The translations under genes were made by a program, and so were the position numbers. Positions 1 to 7,930 of a stretch of 64,000 nucleotides of DNA are shown here, one piece after another. The stretch spans positions 186,001 through 250,000 of the forward strand of contig NZ_CAXBIB010000002.1 of NCBI RefSeq assembly GCF_963975745.1. The letters are read 5' to 3'. This DNA is from Parvibaculum sp963975745 (GTDB lineage: Bacteria; Pseudomonadota; Alphaproteobacteria; Parvibaculales; Parvibaculaceae). The notes beneath the pieces are model-generated. The model ran no database searches, was not told the origin of the DNA, and saw only the letters and a program-made list of their open reading frames with translations. How positions within the stretch are numbered: position 1 is the first letter of the stretch; each line of letters opens with the position of its first letter.

Positions 1-310
1 CCGGCATGGCCTCCCTGTCCGGTATCGAATGAAACCGGTGCGGCGCGAGCCCGCTCACGCCGACGATCGCGCCCGGCTTCAGGTCGATCACCCGCGGCTC
101 GGGAAAGTCGATCGTCAGACGGAGCTCGCCGCGACGCACCATGAAGCAATAGGAGAAGTCGCCGGCATCGAGCTTCTTGTTGAAGGGATAGTCGGCCGAG
201 GAGCGGAAAAAATAGACGCCGTCCATCCGCACATCGGCGCGAACGTCGCTGGCACCGATAATTCCGGCCGGATGCAGACCTGCCGCTTCGGCCTTTTCTC
301 TCCCGGTCAT
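1..310 (-). CDS. AraC-family regulator, N-terminal cupin part (3' end outside window)
   Basis: The frame opens with ATG at 310 and runs off the left edge, giving about 103 residues with no stop. Visible blocks are VYFFRSSADYPFNKKLDAGD, FSYCFMVRRGELRLT and VIDLKPGAIVGVSGLAPHRF, the pattern of the cupin-like effector domain of AraC-type activators; the C-terminal double helix-turn-helix would lie beyond the window. It begins 25 nt after the aldolase stop, so it is probably the last gene, or one of the last, of the meta-cleavage operon and its likely regulator. Without the DNA-binding domain, a plain cupin protein cannot be excluded. Confidence 0.6.
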   Translation of the reverse strand, partial: MTGREKAEAAGLHPAGIIGASDVRADVRMDGVYFFRSSADYPFNKKLDAGDFSYCFMVRRGELRLTIDFPEPRVIDLKPGAIVGVSGLAPHRFHSIPDREAMP

Positions 311-335
311 GACCGATCGGCTCCCTCCCAAGAGC

Positions 336-1367
336 TCAATCCGCGCGCGCCGCTTCCTGCCGCGCGAGATCGAGGGCGATATCCACGATCATATCCTCCT
401 GCCCCCCGACCATAGCCCGTTTGCCGGCTTCCAGCAGAATTTTGCGGACATCGACGCCGTAGCGTTCCGACGCGGTTTCCGCATGACGCAGGAAGCTCGA
501 ATAAACGCCCGCATAGCCGAGGCTGAGGGTTTCGCGGTCCACGCGGACAGGACGATCCTGCAAGGGACGGACAAGCTCCTCCGCCGCATCCATCAGCGCG
601 AGGAGATCGCAGCCATGTTGCCAGTCATAGCGGTCGGCGGCGGCGATGAAGACTTCGAGCGGCGCATTGCCCGCGCCCGCACCCATGCCGGTCAGCGAGG
701 CATCGACGCGGACAGCCCCGTTCTGGACAGCGGCGATGGAATTGGCGACGCCGAGCGACAGGTTGTGATGCGCATGGATGCCGCGCTGCGTTTCCGGCTT
801 CAGCACCTCGTCATAGGCGCGAAGCCGGGCGGCAACGTCATCCATCGTCATGGCGCCACCGCTGTCGGTCACATAGACGCAATGGGCGCCGTAGCTTTCC
901 ATCAGCTTCGCCTGCGCCGCGAGGGCATCGGGCGGCGCCATATGGCTCATCATCAGAAAGCCAGAGACGTCCATGCCAAGATGCCGTGCAAACTCGATAT
1001 GCTGTTTCGCGACATCCGCCTCGGTACAATGCGTCGCAACGCGCACCGAACGCACGCCCATCCCGTGGGCACGATGCAGATCCTCGATGGTGCCGATGCC
1101 GGGCAGCAGCAGTGTCGTCACCACCGCCCTCTCGACCACCTCACCGACCGCTTCGATCCATGCCCAGTCGGTACAGGCGCCGAAGCCGTAATTGAGGCTG
1201 GAGCCCGAGAGCCCGTCGCCATGTGCGATCTCGATGGCATCGACACCCGCCTTGTCGAGCGCGCGGGCAATCGCCCGCACGTGATCCAGCGAATACTGAT
1301 GCCGGATCGCATGCATGCCGTCGCGCAAGGTCACATCCTGAATGTAGAGACGATCCGGAATGTTCAT
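336..1367 (-). CDS. 4-hydroxy-2-oxovalerate aldolase
   Basis: 343 residues, the normal size for BphI/DmpG/HsaF aldolases. It cleaves 4-hydroxy-2-oxopentanoate (or a homologue) to pyruvate and an aldehyde, the last carbon-splitting step of meta-cleavage pathways. The N-terminal HMGL-type TIM-barrel signature IQDVTLRDGMHAIRHQ carries the metal-binding Asp and catalytic Arg; HAHHNLSLGVANS holds the metal-binding His pair. The start ATG overlaps the stop of the acetaldehyde dehydrogenase gene by 4 nt (ATGA), which fixes the start and indicates translational coupling. The pair normally forms a complex that channels the aldehyde. The open frame continues upstream to about 1673 but that part overlaps the dehydrogenase and is not real. 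Confidence 0.95.
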   Translation of the reverse strand: MNIPDRLYIQDVTLRDGMHAIRHQYSLDHVRAIARALDKAGVDAIEIAHGDGLSGSSLNYGFGACTDWAWIEAVGEVVERAVVTTLLLPGIGTIEDLHRAHGMGVRSVRVATHCTEADVAKQHIEFARHLGMDVSGFLMMSHMAPPDALAAQAKLMESYGAHCVYVTDSGGAMTMDDVAARLRAYDEVLKPETQRGIHAHHNLSLGVANSIAAVQNGAVRVDASLTGMGAGAGNAPLEVFIAAADRYDWQHGCDLLALMDAAEELVRPLQDRPVRVDRETLSLGYAGVYSSFLRHAETASERYGVDVRKILLEAGKRAMVGGQEDMIVDIALDLARQEAARAD

Positions 1368-2311
1368 GCCGCCACCTGCCATTTCCGGGCGAGCGCTTCC
1401 GCCGTTTGCAATGCGGCCGACGTCATGATGTCGAGATTGCCGGCATAGGACGGCAGGTAATGCCCTGCCCCCTCGACTTCGAGGAAGGTGCTGACCTTGA
1501 GGCCGGTGAAGGAGCAATCCATATCCGGCAAGTAGAGCGGTGCATTGTTGCCCACCTTCTCGATCTGCACGGCCTGCTTCAGCCGGTAGCCCGGTACATA
1601 GGCCTGCACCTCCGCAATCTTCTTCTCGATGGCCGCGACGATCTTCGCCGGGTCGGCGTCGTCGCACAGGCAATGGACCGTGTCGCGCATGATCAGCGGC
1701 GGCTCGGCCGGATTGAGGATGATGATCGCCTTGCCGCGCGTGGCGCCACCGACGCTTTCGATGGCGCGTGCCGTCGTCTGCGTGAACTCGTCGATATTCG
1801 CGCGCGTGCCGGGGCCTGCGGATTTCGAGGCGATGGAGGCGACGATCTCGCCATAGAGCACGGGCGCCATGCTGCTGACGGCGGCAACGATGGGGATCGT
1901 CGCCTGGCCGCCACAGGTCACCATGTTCAGGTTCCGCTCGTTTGCGAGCCTGTCGAGATTGACGCTCGGCACCACATAGGGACCGATGGCGGCGGGCGTC
2001 AGGTCGATCACCTGCTTGCCATGCGCCTGCAGGATTTCATTGTGATGCCGGTGGGCGCCCGCCGAGGTCGCGTCGAAGACGATGCCGATGCTTGCGAATT
2101 CCGGCAGCGCCACAAGCCCTTCGATACCGTCCGCCGTCGTGGCGACGCCGAGCCTCGTTGCCCGTGCCAGCCCGTCGGAGGCGGGGTCGATGCCCACCAT
2201 CGCCGCCATTTCCAGCGTTTTGGAGAGGCGCATGATCTTGATCATCAGGTCGGTGCCGATATTGCCCGACCCGATGATCGCGGCGCGCACTCTCCCCTTC
2301 GCTCCGGTCAT
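1364..2311 (-). CDS. acetaldehyde dehydrogenase (acylating)
   Basis: 315 residues. It oxidises the aldehyde released by the aldolase to an acyl-CoA with NAD+ and CoA. The N-terminal Rossmann motif AAIIGSGNIGTDL is at residues 10-22, and the catalytic cysteine is C133 in NMVTCGGQATIP, as in BphJ/DmpF/MhpF. Typical family length. The gene starts 9 nt after the hydratase stop and overlaps the aldolase gene by 4 nt, so it sits inside the operon. The usual substrate is acetaldehyde, but BphI-BphJ pairs also accept propanal, so the pathway substrate is not fixed by this gene. Confidence 0.95.
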   Translation of the reverse strand: MTGAKGRVRAAIIGSGNIGTDLMIKIMRLSKTLEMAAMVGIDPASDGLARATRLGVATTADGIEGLVALPEFASIGIVFDATSAGAHRHHNEILQAHGKQVIDLTPAAIGPYVVPSVNLDRLANERNLNMVTCGGQATIPIVAAVSSMAPVLYGEIVASIASKSAGPGTRANIDEFTQTTARAIESVGGATRGKAIIILNPAEPPLIMRDTVHCLCDDADPAKIVAAIEKKIAEVQAYVPGYRLKQAVQIEKVGNNAPLYLPDMDCSFTGLKVSTFLEVEGAGHYLPSYAGNLDIMTSAALQTAEALARKWQVAA

Positions 2312-2320
2312 TCGCGGCTC

Positions 2321-3100
2321 CTATTCGAAGGCGACATGCAGCGGCTTGAATCCCTGCACGTAAACGGTGAACGCGCTGCCTGCCGCCGCATTGCACATCG
2401 GGCCGAGAGCGCCGGAGAGAACGATGTCGCCGGCCTCGAGCGGCCGGCCGACCTCCGCCATCTTCTTCGCAAGCCACCGCGCGGCGTTCAGCGGGTTGCC
2501 GAGGCAGGCCGCCGCAACGCCGACCGATACCTGCCTGCCGTTGAGGCACATTTCCATGCCGCCCAGATGCAGGTCGATTTCCGACAATTTGCGCCGGTCG
2601 CTTCCGAGCACGAATTTCGCGCCCGATGCATTGTCCGCCACCGTATCCGCCAGCGTGATCCGCCAGTCGGCAATGGCGCTGTCGACGATTTCCACCGCCG
2701 CCACCGCATAGTCGATGGCCGCCGCGACCTCTTCGAGGCTCGGGTCCGGGCTCTCGAGAGGCTTGCCGAGAACGAAGGCGATCTCGGCTTCGACCTTGGG
2801 TTGCATCAGCTCCGACATGGCGACGGATGCCCTGCCGCTTACATCGTCGACATCAAACAACATGCCGTAATCGGGCTCGTTCACGCCGAGTTGCGCCTGC
2901 ACGGCGGGCGATGTGAGCCCGATCTTCCTGCCCACGATACGCTCGCCCGCCGCGAGGCGCCTGCGCGTATTGATCTCCTGAACGGCGTAGGCCGAGGCAA
3001 CGTCGAAACCGGAGGCGGTTTCGGTAACCGGCGGTATGGGGGTCCGGTTATGTCGTGCCTCGGCCAGGGCGGCCGCTATCGCCTTCAGATCATGCGGCAT
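2321..3100 (-). CDS. 2-hydroxypenta-2,4-dienoate (2-keto-4-pentenoate) hydratase
   Basis: 259 residues, normal for BphH/MhpD hydratases of the fumarylacetoacetate hydrolase fold. It adds water to the dienol released by the C-C hydrolase, giving 4-hydroxy-2-oxopentanoate. Recognisable blocks are GRKIGLTSPAVQAQLGV, PKVEAEIAFVLGKPL (metal-binding Glu residues) and the C-terminal GDIVLSGALGPMCNAAAGSAF. The start overlaps the preceding hydrolase gene by 11 nt and the stop lies 9 nt before the acetaldehyde dehydrogenase start. Confidence 0.93.
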   Translation of the reverse strand: MPHDLKAIAAALAEARHNRTPIPPVTETASGFDVASAYAVQEINTRRRLAAGERIVGRKIGLTSPAVQAQLGVNEPDYGMLFDVDDVSGRASVAMSELMQPKVEAEIAFVLGKPLESPDPSLEEVAAAIDYAVAAVEIVDSAIADWRITLADTVADNASGAKFVLGSDRRKLSEIDLHLGGMEMCLNGRQVSVGVAAACLGNPLNAARWLAKKMAEVGRPLEAGDIVLSGALGPMCNAAAGSAFTVYVQGFKPLHVAFE

Positions 3101-3941
3101 TGGCCGCTCCGAAGAAGTCCGCCGTCACGCGGTTGAATTCTTCCGCATGTTCCCATTGCGCCCAGTGTCCACACTGCGGCAGCACAAAGAGACGCGCCCT
3201 CGGAATCTGCTTGAGCAGCGGGAACGCCATGTCGATGGGCATCACCCTGTCCTCGCGTCCCCAGACGATCATCGTCTCGTGCTTCAGCGAGGCGAGGCGC
3301 GGATCGTTCCAGACCGGCTCCATCAGCGCCTTGGGATCGGGGCGCATGGGCGGCGTCTCGACGATATGCGGCTGCAAGGCCGTCTTCATCCGACCTTCAA
3401 GCAGCTCTTCCGTGATCTGAGAGGGGTCGTAGACGAAGTCCTTCACGAAGCCGCGCAAGCGCTCGATCGAGGGGCCCGGACCGTCGTAGAAAAACAGAAG
3501 CGTCTTGATCGCTTCGGTCGGAAACTGACTGAACATCGGAATGCTGCCGCCCGGGCCCATCAGCACCATGCGATCGACCTTCTCCGGCCGGTCCAGCGCC
3601 AGACGCAAGGTCACCATGCCGCCCAGCGAGTTGCCGACGAAATGTGCCTTGTCGATGCCGAGTTCATCGAGAAACTCGCCCATCTTGGTCGCATACCAGG
3701 CCGGCATGGCGCTGCCCTTCGGCTTGATGTCCGACTTGCCGAAGCCCGGCAGGTCGGGAACGATCACACGGAAGCTCCGCGCCAGCACCTCGATGTTGCG
3801 GTTGTAGTTCGACCAGCCGCTGGCGCCCGGTCCGCCGCCGTGAATGAGAACGAGCGCCGGGCCCGAGCCCGCTTCGTTGTAGTGAATCCTGACGCCCTTG
3901 ACCGTGACGAACCGGCTGGTGCCTTCTTCCGTGATGCTCAT
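3090..3941 (-). CDS. meta-cleavage product (C-C bond) hydrolase, BphD/HsaD-like
   Basis: 283 residues. It hydrolyses the ring-fission product to 2-hydroxypentadienoate and a carboxylic acid. The alpha/beta-hydrolase triad is visible: Ser105 in GNSLGG, Asp231 in WGREDRVMP and His259 in QCGHWAQWEH. The oxyanion loop HGGGPGASGW near residue 35 is typical of MCP hydrolases. It lies 26 nt downstream of the extradiol dioxygenase gene and overlaps the hydratase gene. The lid region (about residues 130-200) would decide which side chain is accepted, and I cannot read that from sequence alone. Confidence 0.93.
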   Translation of the reverse strand: MSITEEGTSRFVTVKGVRIHYNEAGSGPALVLIHGGGPGASGWSNYNRNIEVLARSFRVIVPDLPGFGKSDIKPKGSAMPAWYATKMGEFLDELGIDKAHFVGNSLGGMVTLRLALDRPEKVDRMVLMGPGGSIPMFSQFPTEAIKTLLFFYDGPGPSIERLRGFVKDFVYDPSQITEELLEGRMKTALQPHIVETPPMRPDPKALMEPVWNDPRLASLKHETMIVWGREDRVMPIDMAFPLLKQIPRARLFVLPQCGHWAQWEHAEEFNRVTADFFGAANAA

Positions 3942-3967
3942 GAAACTTTTCCCCGTTTGCTATTCTT

Positions 3968-4840
3968 CTAGACGCGCTTGTGGCCCCACATGCTGATGGC
4001 CTCGTGATGGGTCACGCGCCAGACATCGTCATGAACCTCGATACCGGCGGTGCCGACCTCGACCTCGAAGCCCGACGGCGTTGCGGCATAGAACGAGACC
4101 ATCTGGTCGTTTGAATGCTTGCCCAGTGTCATGGTTTGCTTCACGCCGCATGCACCGATACGGTCCATCGCAAATCCGACATCGTCCAGCGTCGCCATTT
4201 CCACCATGAAGTGGTGCAGCCGCTTCGGCGCGGGCATCGGCGCCAAAGCCAGCGTGTGGTGACGCGGATTGCAGTGGTAGAATTCGAGCACCAGCGTGAA
4301 GTCGGGTGAAATCGCCATGCCGATCGTGTCGGAAAGCCGGAAGCCGAGGAGCCGCGTGTAGAAATCGCGGTTCTCGTCGATCTTCTCGGAAGCCAGAACG
4401 ACATGGCCGGCGCCCTGGCCACCCGTCATGAAGCCGGACACACCCGCCGGAGAATGGAACGGCATATTGGTGAGCGCCGTCGCGCCGACATAGACCTCGA
4501 CCTGAAGTCCGGCCGGATCGGTGAGGACGAGAAGGTCGCGCACACCGCGCTCCTTCTTCAGATTGTCGGATGCAGGCGCGCATGGGACGCCCGCCTTTTC
4601 AAGACGCTCGCGGAGGGCCTGCAATCCTTCCGGCGTTTCGACTTCGAGCCCGATGAATGAAATGTCGTCCGCCGCCCCCTTGTCGAGATGGATACGGAAG
4701 GCGCGATCGTCCATCCGGTAACGGGCCGCGGTACCGTTGCCGCTCCCCGGCATCAGACCCAGAAAGCCCGTCAGGTAATCATCCCATGCCTTGAGGTCGC
4801 TGACCTCGAAGCCGATATATCCCAGCGATGCCACGCTCAT
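3968..4840 (-). CDS. extradiol ring-cleavage dioxygenase, BphC type (VOC fold)
   Basis: 290 residues made of two VOC half-domains. It cleaves the catechol ring next to the hydroxyls with Fe(II) and O2. The metal ligands fall where they do in 2,3-dihydroxybiphenyl dioxygenases: His146 in GHVVLA, His209/210 in LHHFMVE and a Glu at 259/261 in GFEVEVG. The C-terminal end WRVTHHEAISMWGHKR is also characteristic of the family. I chose the ATG at 4840, 13 nt after the dehydrogenase stop; the open frame upstream merely shadows the dehydrogenase gene. A bicyclic or side-chain-bearing catechol is the likely substrate class. Confidence 0.93.
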   Translation of the reverse strand: MSVASLGYIGFEVSDLKAWDDYLTGFLGLMPGSGNGTAARYRMDDRAFRIHLDKGAADDISFIGLEVETPEGLQALRERLEKAGVPCAPASDNLKKERGVRDLLVLTDPAGLQVEVYVGATALTNMPFHSPAGVSGFMTGGQGAGHVVLASEKIDENRDFYTRLLGFRLSDTIGMAISPDFTLVLEFYHCNPRHHTLALAPMPAPKRLHHFMVEMATLDDVGFAMDRIGACGVKQTMTLGKHSNDQMVSFYAATPSGFEVEVGTAGIEVHDDVWRVTHHEAISMWGHKRV

Positions 4841-4853
4841 CGGTTTCTCTCCC

Positions 4854-5684
4854 TTATTTCCTGTATCTGGCGGCAAGGCCCGCGCCCGCAGCGACGACGC
4901 CGATGCCCCGGACGCCGATGCCCGTCTCGCAAATGAGAACGCCGCCGGTCGCCGGCGCGCTGTCCCGGCGCGAGGCGAAATAGACATAGGAGCCGGCGTA
5001 CTCCTCCGGCGCCGGCACCCGGCCGAGCGGCACGACAGGGGCCGCGACCGCCGGCAGATCGACGCTGCTGATCGCCTTGTCGGCGAGGCCGAGCGCCGCC
5101 GGCCCGCGCAGGTCGGTATCGATGGGCCCGGGCGCAACGCCATTGACGCGGACGGTGGGGGCGAATTCGAAGGCGAGCTGGCGGATCATTCCGACGACCG
5201 CATGCTTGGACGCGGTGTAGAGCACACCGCCGCCCGCCGGATCGAAGCCGGCATTGGAAACCGTGTAGACGAGCGAGCCGCCGGAGCGGACAAGCGCGGG
5301 AAGCGCCGCCTTCGCAAGATGCAGGTAGCCCTTGACGTTGACGCCGAACAGTTCGTCGAAAGCGCCGTCGATCTGCTCTTCCGGCATGTCATCGAGCGTG
5401 ACGCTGTAATCCCAGATGCCCGCATTGCCGATGGCGCAGTCGAGCTTGCCGAAACGCTCGACCGCCAGCGCCACGGCCGCCTTGTTGTCCGGCCCGGAGC
5501 GCACGTCGCCCGCATGGGTCGCGACGGCATCGCCATGGTTGCGCTTCACCTCCTCAAGCTTCTCCGCCGAGCGATCGAAGACGACCACGCGCGCGCCTTC
5601 CTCCACGAACCTGTCGACAATGGCGCGGCCGAGGCCCGATGCGCCTCCCGTCACAAGCGCGACTTCTCCTTCCAATCTTCCCAT
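4854..5684 (-). CDS. cis-dihydrodiol dehydrogenase, BphB-like SDR
   Basis: 276 residues, the size of BphB/TodD dehydrogenases. It rearomatises the cis-dihydrodiol made by the dioxygenase to a catechol with NAD+. It has TGGASGLGR at 12-20 (cofactor binding), GNAGIWDY near 86-93, Ser143, and the catalytic Tyr156/Lys160 in LYTASK. It is preceded by a 137-nt gap containing a strong hairpin and a dispersed palindrome, the only large gap in the operon. The downstream extradiol gene follows after 13 nt. Confidence 0.92.
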   Translation of the reverse strand: MGRLEGEVALVTGGASGLGRAIVDRFVEEGARVVVFDRSAEKLEEVKRNHGDAVATHAGDVRSGPDNKAAVALAVERFGKLDCAIGNAGIWDYSVTLDDMPEEQIDGAFDELFGVNVKGYLHLAKAALPALVRSGGSLVYTVSNAGFDPAGGGVLYTASKHAVVGMIRQLAFEFAPTVRVNGVAPGPIDTDLRGPAALGLADKAISSVDLPAVAAPVVPLGRVPAPEEYAGSYVYFASRRDSAPATGGVLICETGIGVRGIGVVAAGAGLAARYRK

Positions 5685-5722
5685 GAGCCTCCCCGCTCTC
5701 TGAAAGTAAAAACCCTGTGCTA

Positions 5723-5759
5723 GAGACGTTCATCGTTTCACGGAGACGATGAACGTCTC
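5723..5759. repeat. 17-bp stem hairpin inside the meta-cleavage operon
   Basis: The arms GAGACGTTCATCGTTTC (5723-5739) and its near-perfect complement (5743-5759) pair over 17 bp with one G:T and a 3-nt loop. There is no T-run on the minus strand, so it is not an obvious rho-independent terminator. It may be an mRNA processing or stabilising structure that sets different levels for dioxygenase and downstream genes, or part of a larger repeat with the element at 5777-5820. Confidence 0.75.
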
Positions 5760-5776
5760 CAAGTCTTTGTTTTGTC

Positions 5777-5820
5777 GCGTTTCCGGACGGCCAACCGGCT
5801 TCCACTTGGCCTGGAAACGC
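5777..5820. repeat. rhizobial-type dispersed palindromic element
   Basis: GCGTTTCC (5777-5784) and GGAAACGC (5813-5820) form the outer arms around CCGGACGGCCAACCGG and TTCCACTTGGCCT. This matches the layout of a short palindrome found many times in Rhizobiales genomes (GCATTTTCCGGACGG ... ACTTTTCCTGGAAATGC type). It ends directly against the stop codon of the dioxygenase beta gene (5822-5824). The recognition is from memory of the family and not from a search. Confidence 0.6.
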
Positions 5821-5821
5821 T

Positions 5822-6385
5822 CTAGAACAAGGTGCTCATGTTGGTGGCGCGGATCAGCGTCTGGTCGAGATAAATTTCCCGTCCGCAGAGCTTGAGCGCG
5901 GCATCGACGCGGCGAAGCGTATCGACGCGCCGTCCGACCCACATGCTCTCCTCCGTATTGAGACGGCTGCGGTAGAGGATGAAGGCAACGTCGACTGTCG
6001 TCTCCGCGCCGTTCACGGCAGTGATACGGACATTGTCGACGATATGGCGCGTGCGGGATGGCGGGTCTTCGGACCAGGACGATCCGGACTCCATCTTGGC
6101 GACGCGCATCGCCAGCGCCTGCTTGTCATCGTCGTAAAAGGACATGTCGCCGCGCTTCGTGAATTCCCGGTCGATGTCGGACAGCGTCACCGTCCGCCGG
6201 ATCGGCATCCAGTAGCTGCAATCCTCGGTCCAGAGATCGAGCCAGGCGCGATATTCGCGCCCGTCGAGCATCGCCGCCTCCGCATAGAGGAACTGCTCGA
6301 TCTCGTATTGCAGCTCCATCCGCTGCTGGAGAGAAAGTGCGTCGAGACCGGATGTTTCGGCTTCCACCGCCCTTGCCTGCGACAT
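5822..6385 (-). CDS. aromatic-ring-hydroxylating dioxygenase, beta subunit
   Basis: 187 residues, typical for the small subunit (NTF2-like fold) of Rieske dioxygenases. It has no cofactor and supports the alpha3beta3 assembly. Family blocks seen are EIEQFLYAEAAMLDGREYRAWLDLWTED, CSYWMPIRRT and DQTLIRATNMSTLF at the C-terminus. Its ATG overlaps the alpha-subunit stop by one base (TGATG), so translation is probably coupled. The stop codon abuts the palindromic element downstream. Confidence 0.93.
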   Translation of the reverse strand: MSQARAVEAETSGLDALSLQQRMELQYEIEQFLYAEAAMLDGREYRAWLDLWTEDCSYWMPIRRTVTLSDIDREFTKRGDMSFYDDDKQALAMRVAKMESGSSWSEDPPSRTRHIVDNVRITAVNGAETTVDVAFILYRSRLNTEESMWVGRRVDTLRRVDAALKLCGREIYLDQTLIRATNMSTLF

Positions 6386-7767
6386 CAGACCCTCCCCTTC
6401 GGAAAGGATGGATGGTTCGCCTTCAGTTCGGCCCAGCTGTCGGCCGTCAGCCAGTTCATCCAGTTGGTATAGAGCCAGCGCTGCGCGTGTTCACTGATGG
6501 TCGTTTCCACGCGGCTTGTGCCAGTGGCGTCTGTCAGCACCTCGTCCTGGCCGAGCCCCATCGCCATGTGGTGGCGATAGGTCCGCGCCTTGACACCGCG
6601 CGAGGCCCGTGTGCTCTGGCTCCAGTTCTCGCCGTCATCCTGCTCAAGCAGGCCGGCTGGGCCGAACAGATGCGTGATGAAGGCGACCTGTTTCTTCTTC
6701 ATCTCCTCCGGCATCGCCTTCGGAAGGACCGTGAACCACCAGATCTCCGTTTCAAAGGGACCCCGTGGCAGTCGCAACGAAAGCTGTGTGCCGCCAGTCG
6801 AGACCCAGAGGTTTGGGAAGATGTTGGGATGCCCCATACAGCGAACACCCGTAGGTCCGAGCATGTCTTTCGCAAAACTCATCCGAAGCGGCTGCGGGAG
6901 CCTGTTCGGATCCTCGGTCATTTTCGCGACGGTAACAGCGAACCTTTCCTCATCGCTCATGGCGTCGATTTCCGCCTGCCGCTCCGGGGGAATGACCGGA
7001 CCGCTGATTGCGTGCCCATACTCTCCAAACATCACCATCTGGTTGTTCGGATGCAGGATCGCGGCAATGTCCAGGATTCCTGAATTGCCGGCCGAGGCAT
7101 GGCTGTATTGCACGTGATACCAGTCGAAGAGATTGTCGACGGCAATCTTCCAGTTGCAGTCGATGACGTTCTTCTGGACGCCGTCCACGACCTCGACGGG
7201 GCCGTTCGCCACGAGAAGGCCGAGGCCGATGCGGCCGACCTCGCCCAGATAATCGGGGAGCGGCGGCGTATCGGGATCGAGCGTCGCGAAATAGAAGCCG
7301 TGCAGATGATCCACCTGCGCCGCCTTGGCGAGGCCCCATTGCGACTTGTCGAAGTCCTTGCGGTAATAGGCCGTCATGCCGGGAACGCCGATCAGGTCGC
7401 CGTTCAGGTCGTAGTTCCAGCCGTGATAGGAGCAGACAAAGGACTTGGCATTGCCCTGCTCGGCGCGGCAGAGCGCATTGCCGCGATGCCGGCATGTGTT
7501 GAGCAGGACCTGCACCTCGCCCTGCTTGTCGCGGACGACGATGACCTGATCCTCACCGATATAATTGATGAAGTAGTCGCCGGGATTGGGTATCTGGCTT
7601 TCGTGGCACATGAAGTTCCAGGCACGCGCATAGATGTTGCGCATCTCCAGATCGTAGATTTCCCGGTCGGCGAAAACCCGGCGATCGAGCGTTCCCTCGG
7701 CCGGATCGAAACAGGAACGGATTTCAGATTTGCTCGGGGCGCCCCCCGGCTCTTGAACCAAGTCCAT
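6385..7767 (-). CDS. aromatic-ring-hydroxylating dioxygenase, alpha subunit (Rieske)
   Basis: 460 residues. It is the catalytic subunit that adds both atoms of O2 to an aromatic ring. The Rieske [2Fe-2S] ligands are C92-x-H94 (CRHRGN) and C112-x2-H115 (CSYHGW). The mononuclear iron site is D211...H218...H223 (DNLFDWYHVQYSH) plus a C-terminal Asp in EQDDGENW near 376. A strong ribosome site (AAGGAGG) precedes the ATG. It is the first gene of the operon. Electron-transfer partners (ferredoxin and reductase) are not in the window and must come from elsewhere. The substrate cannot be named; the downstream BphB/C/D-like set suggests a substituted benzene, biphenyl-like or phenylalkyl compound. Confidence 0.92.
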   Translation of the reverse strand: MDLVQEPGGAPSKSEIRSCFDPAEGTLDRRVFADREIYDLEMRNIYARAWNFMCHESQIPNPGDYFINYIGEDQVIVVRDKQGEVQVLLNTCRHRGNALCRAEQGNAKSFVCSYHGWNYDLNGDLIGVPGMTAYYRKDFDKSQWGLAKAAQVDHLHGFYFATLDPDTPPLPDYLGEVGRIGLGLLVANGPVEVVDGVQKNVIDCNWKIAVDNLFDWYHVQYSHASAGNSGILDIAAILHPNNQMVMFGEYGHAISGPVIPPERQAEIDAMSDEERFAVTVAKMTEDPNRLPQPLRMSFAKDMLGPTGVRCMGHPNIFPNLWVSTGGTQLSLRLPRGPFETEIWWFTVLPKAMPEEMKKKQVAFITHLFGPAGLLEQDDGENWSQSTRASRGVKARTYRHHMAMGLGQDEVLTDATGTSRVETTISEHAQRWLYTNWMNWLTADSWAELKANHPSFPKGRV

Positions 7768-7863
7768 GGCTTTCCTCCTCCTTCCGCCACTTCCGCAGAT
7801 CCGCGTGCGGCGGTTTTATTGAGGAAAGGATGAGGCCTGCCGCCTCGAAACACATAACCACGA

Positions 7864-7894
7864 CGTCCGGAAAAATTGATAATTCGTCCGGAAA
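7864..7894 (-). promoter_or_regulatory. two direct repeats, candidate AraC/XylS-type operator
   Basis: On the minus strand TTTCCGGACG occurs twice, at 7894-7885 and 7873-7864, exactly 21 bp apart (two helical turns), about 97-127 nt upstream of the dioxygenase alpha start. AraC/XylS regulators commonly bind tandem direct repeats with this spacing, and an AraC-like gene closes the operon. A possible -10 (TTATGT near 7857-7852) follows. Caution: the same decamer occurs in the rhizobial-type palindrome at 5780-5789, so the motif could be repeat debris. Confidence 0.5.
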
Positions 7895-7930
7895 TGCAGC
7901 GGGCAGCCAGATCAGACCGGGATGCGAGAC

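Noticed and set aside
309..1448. Long plus-strand open frames opposite the aldolase and other operon genes
   Set aside because: They lie antisense to well-supported genes, have no family motifs and reflect the high third-position GC of the coding strand.
1223..3136. 637-residue plus-strand open frame opposite the acetaldehyde dehydrogenase and hydratase
   Set aside because: Arg/Asp/His-rich shadow of two recognised genes; no domain.
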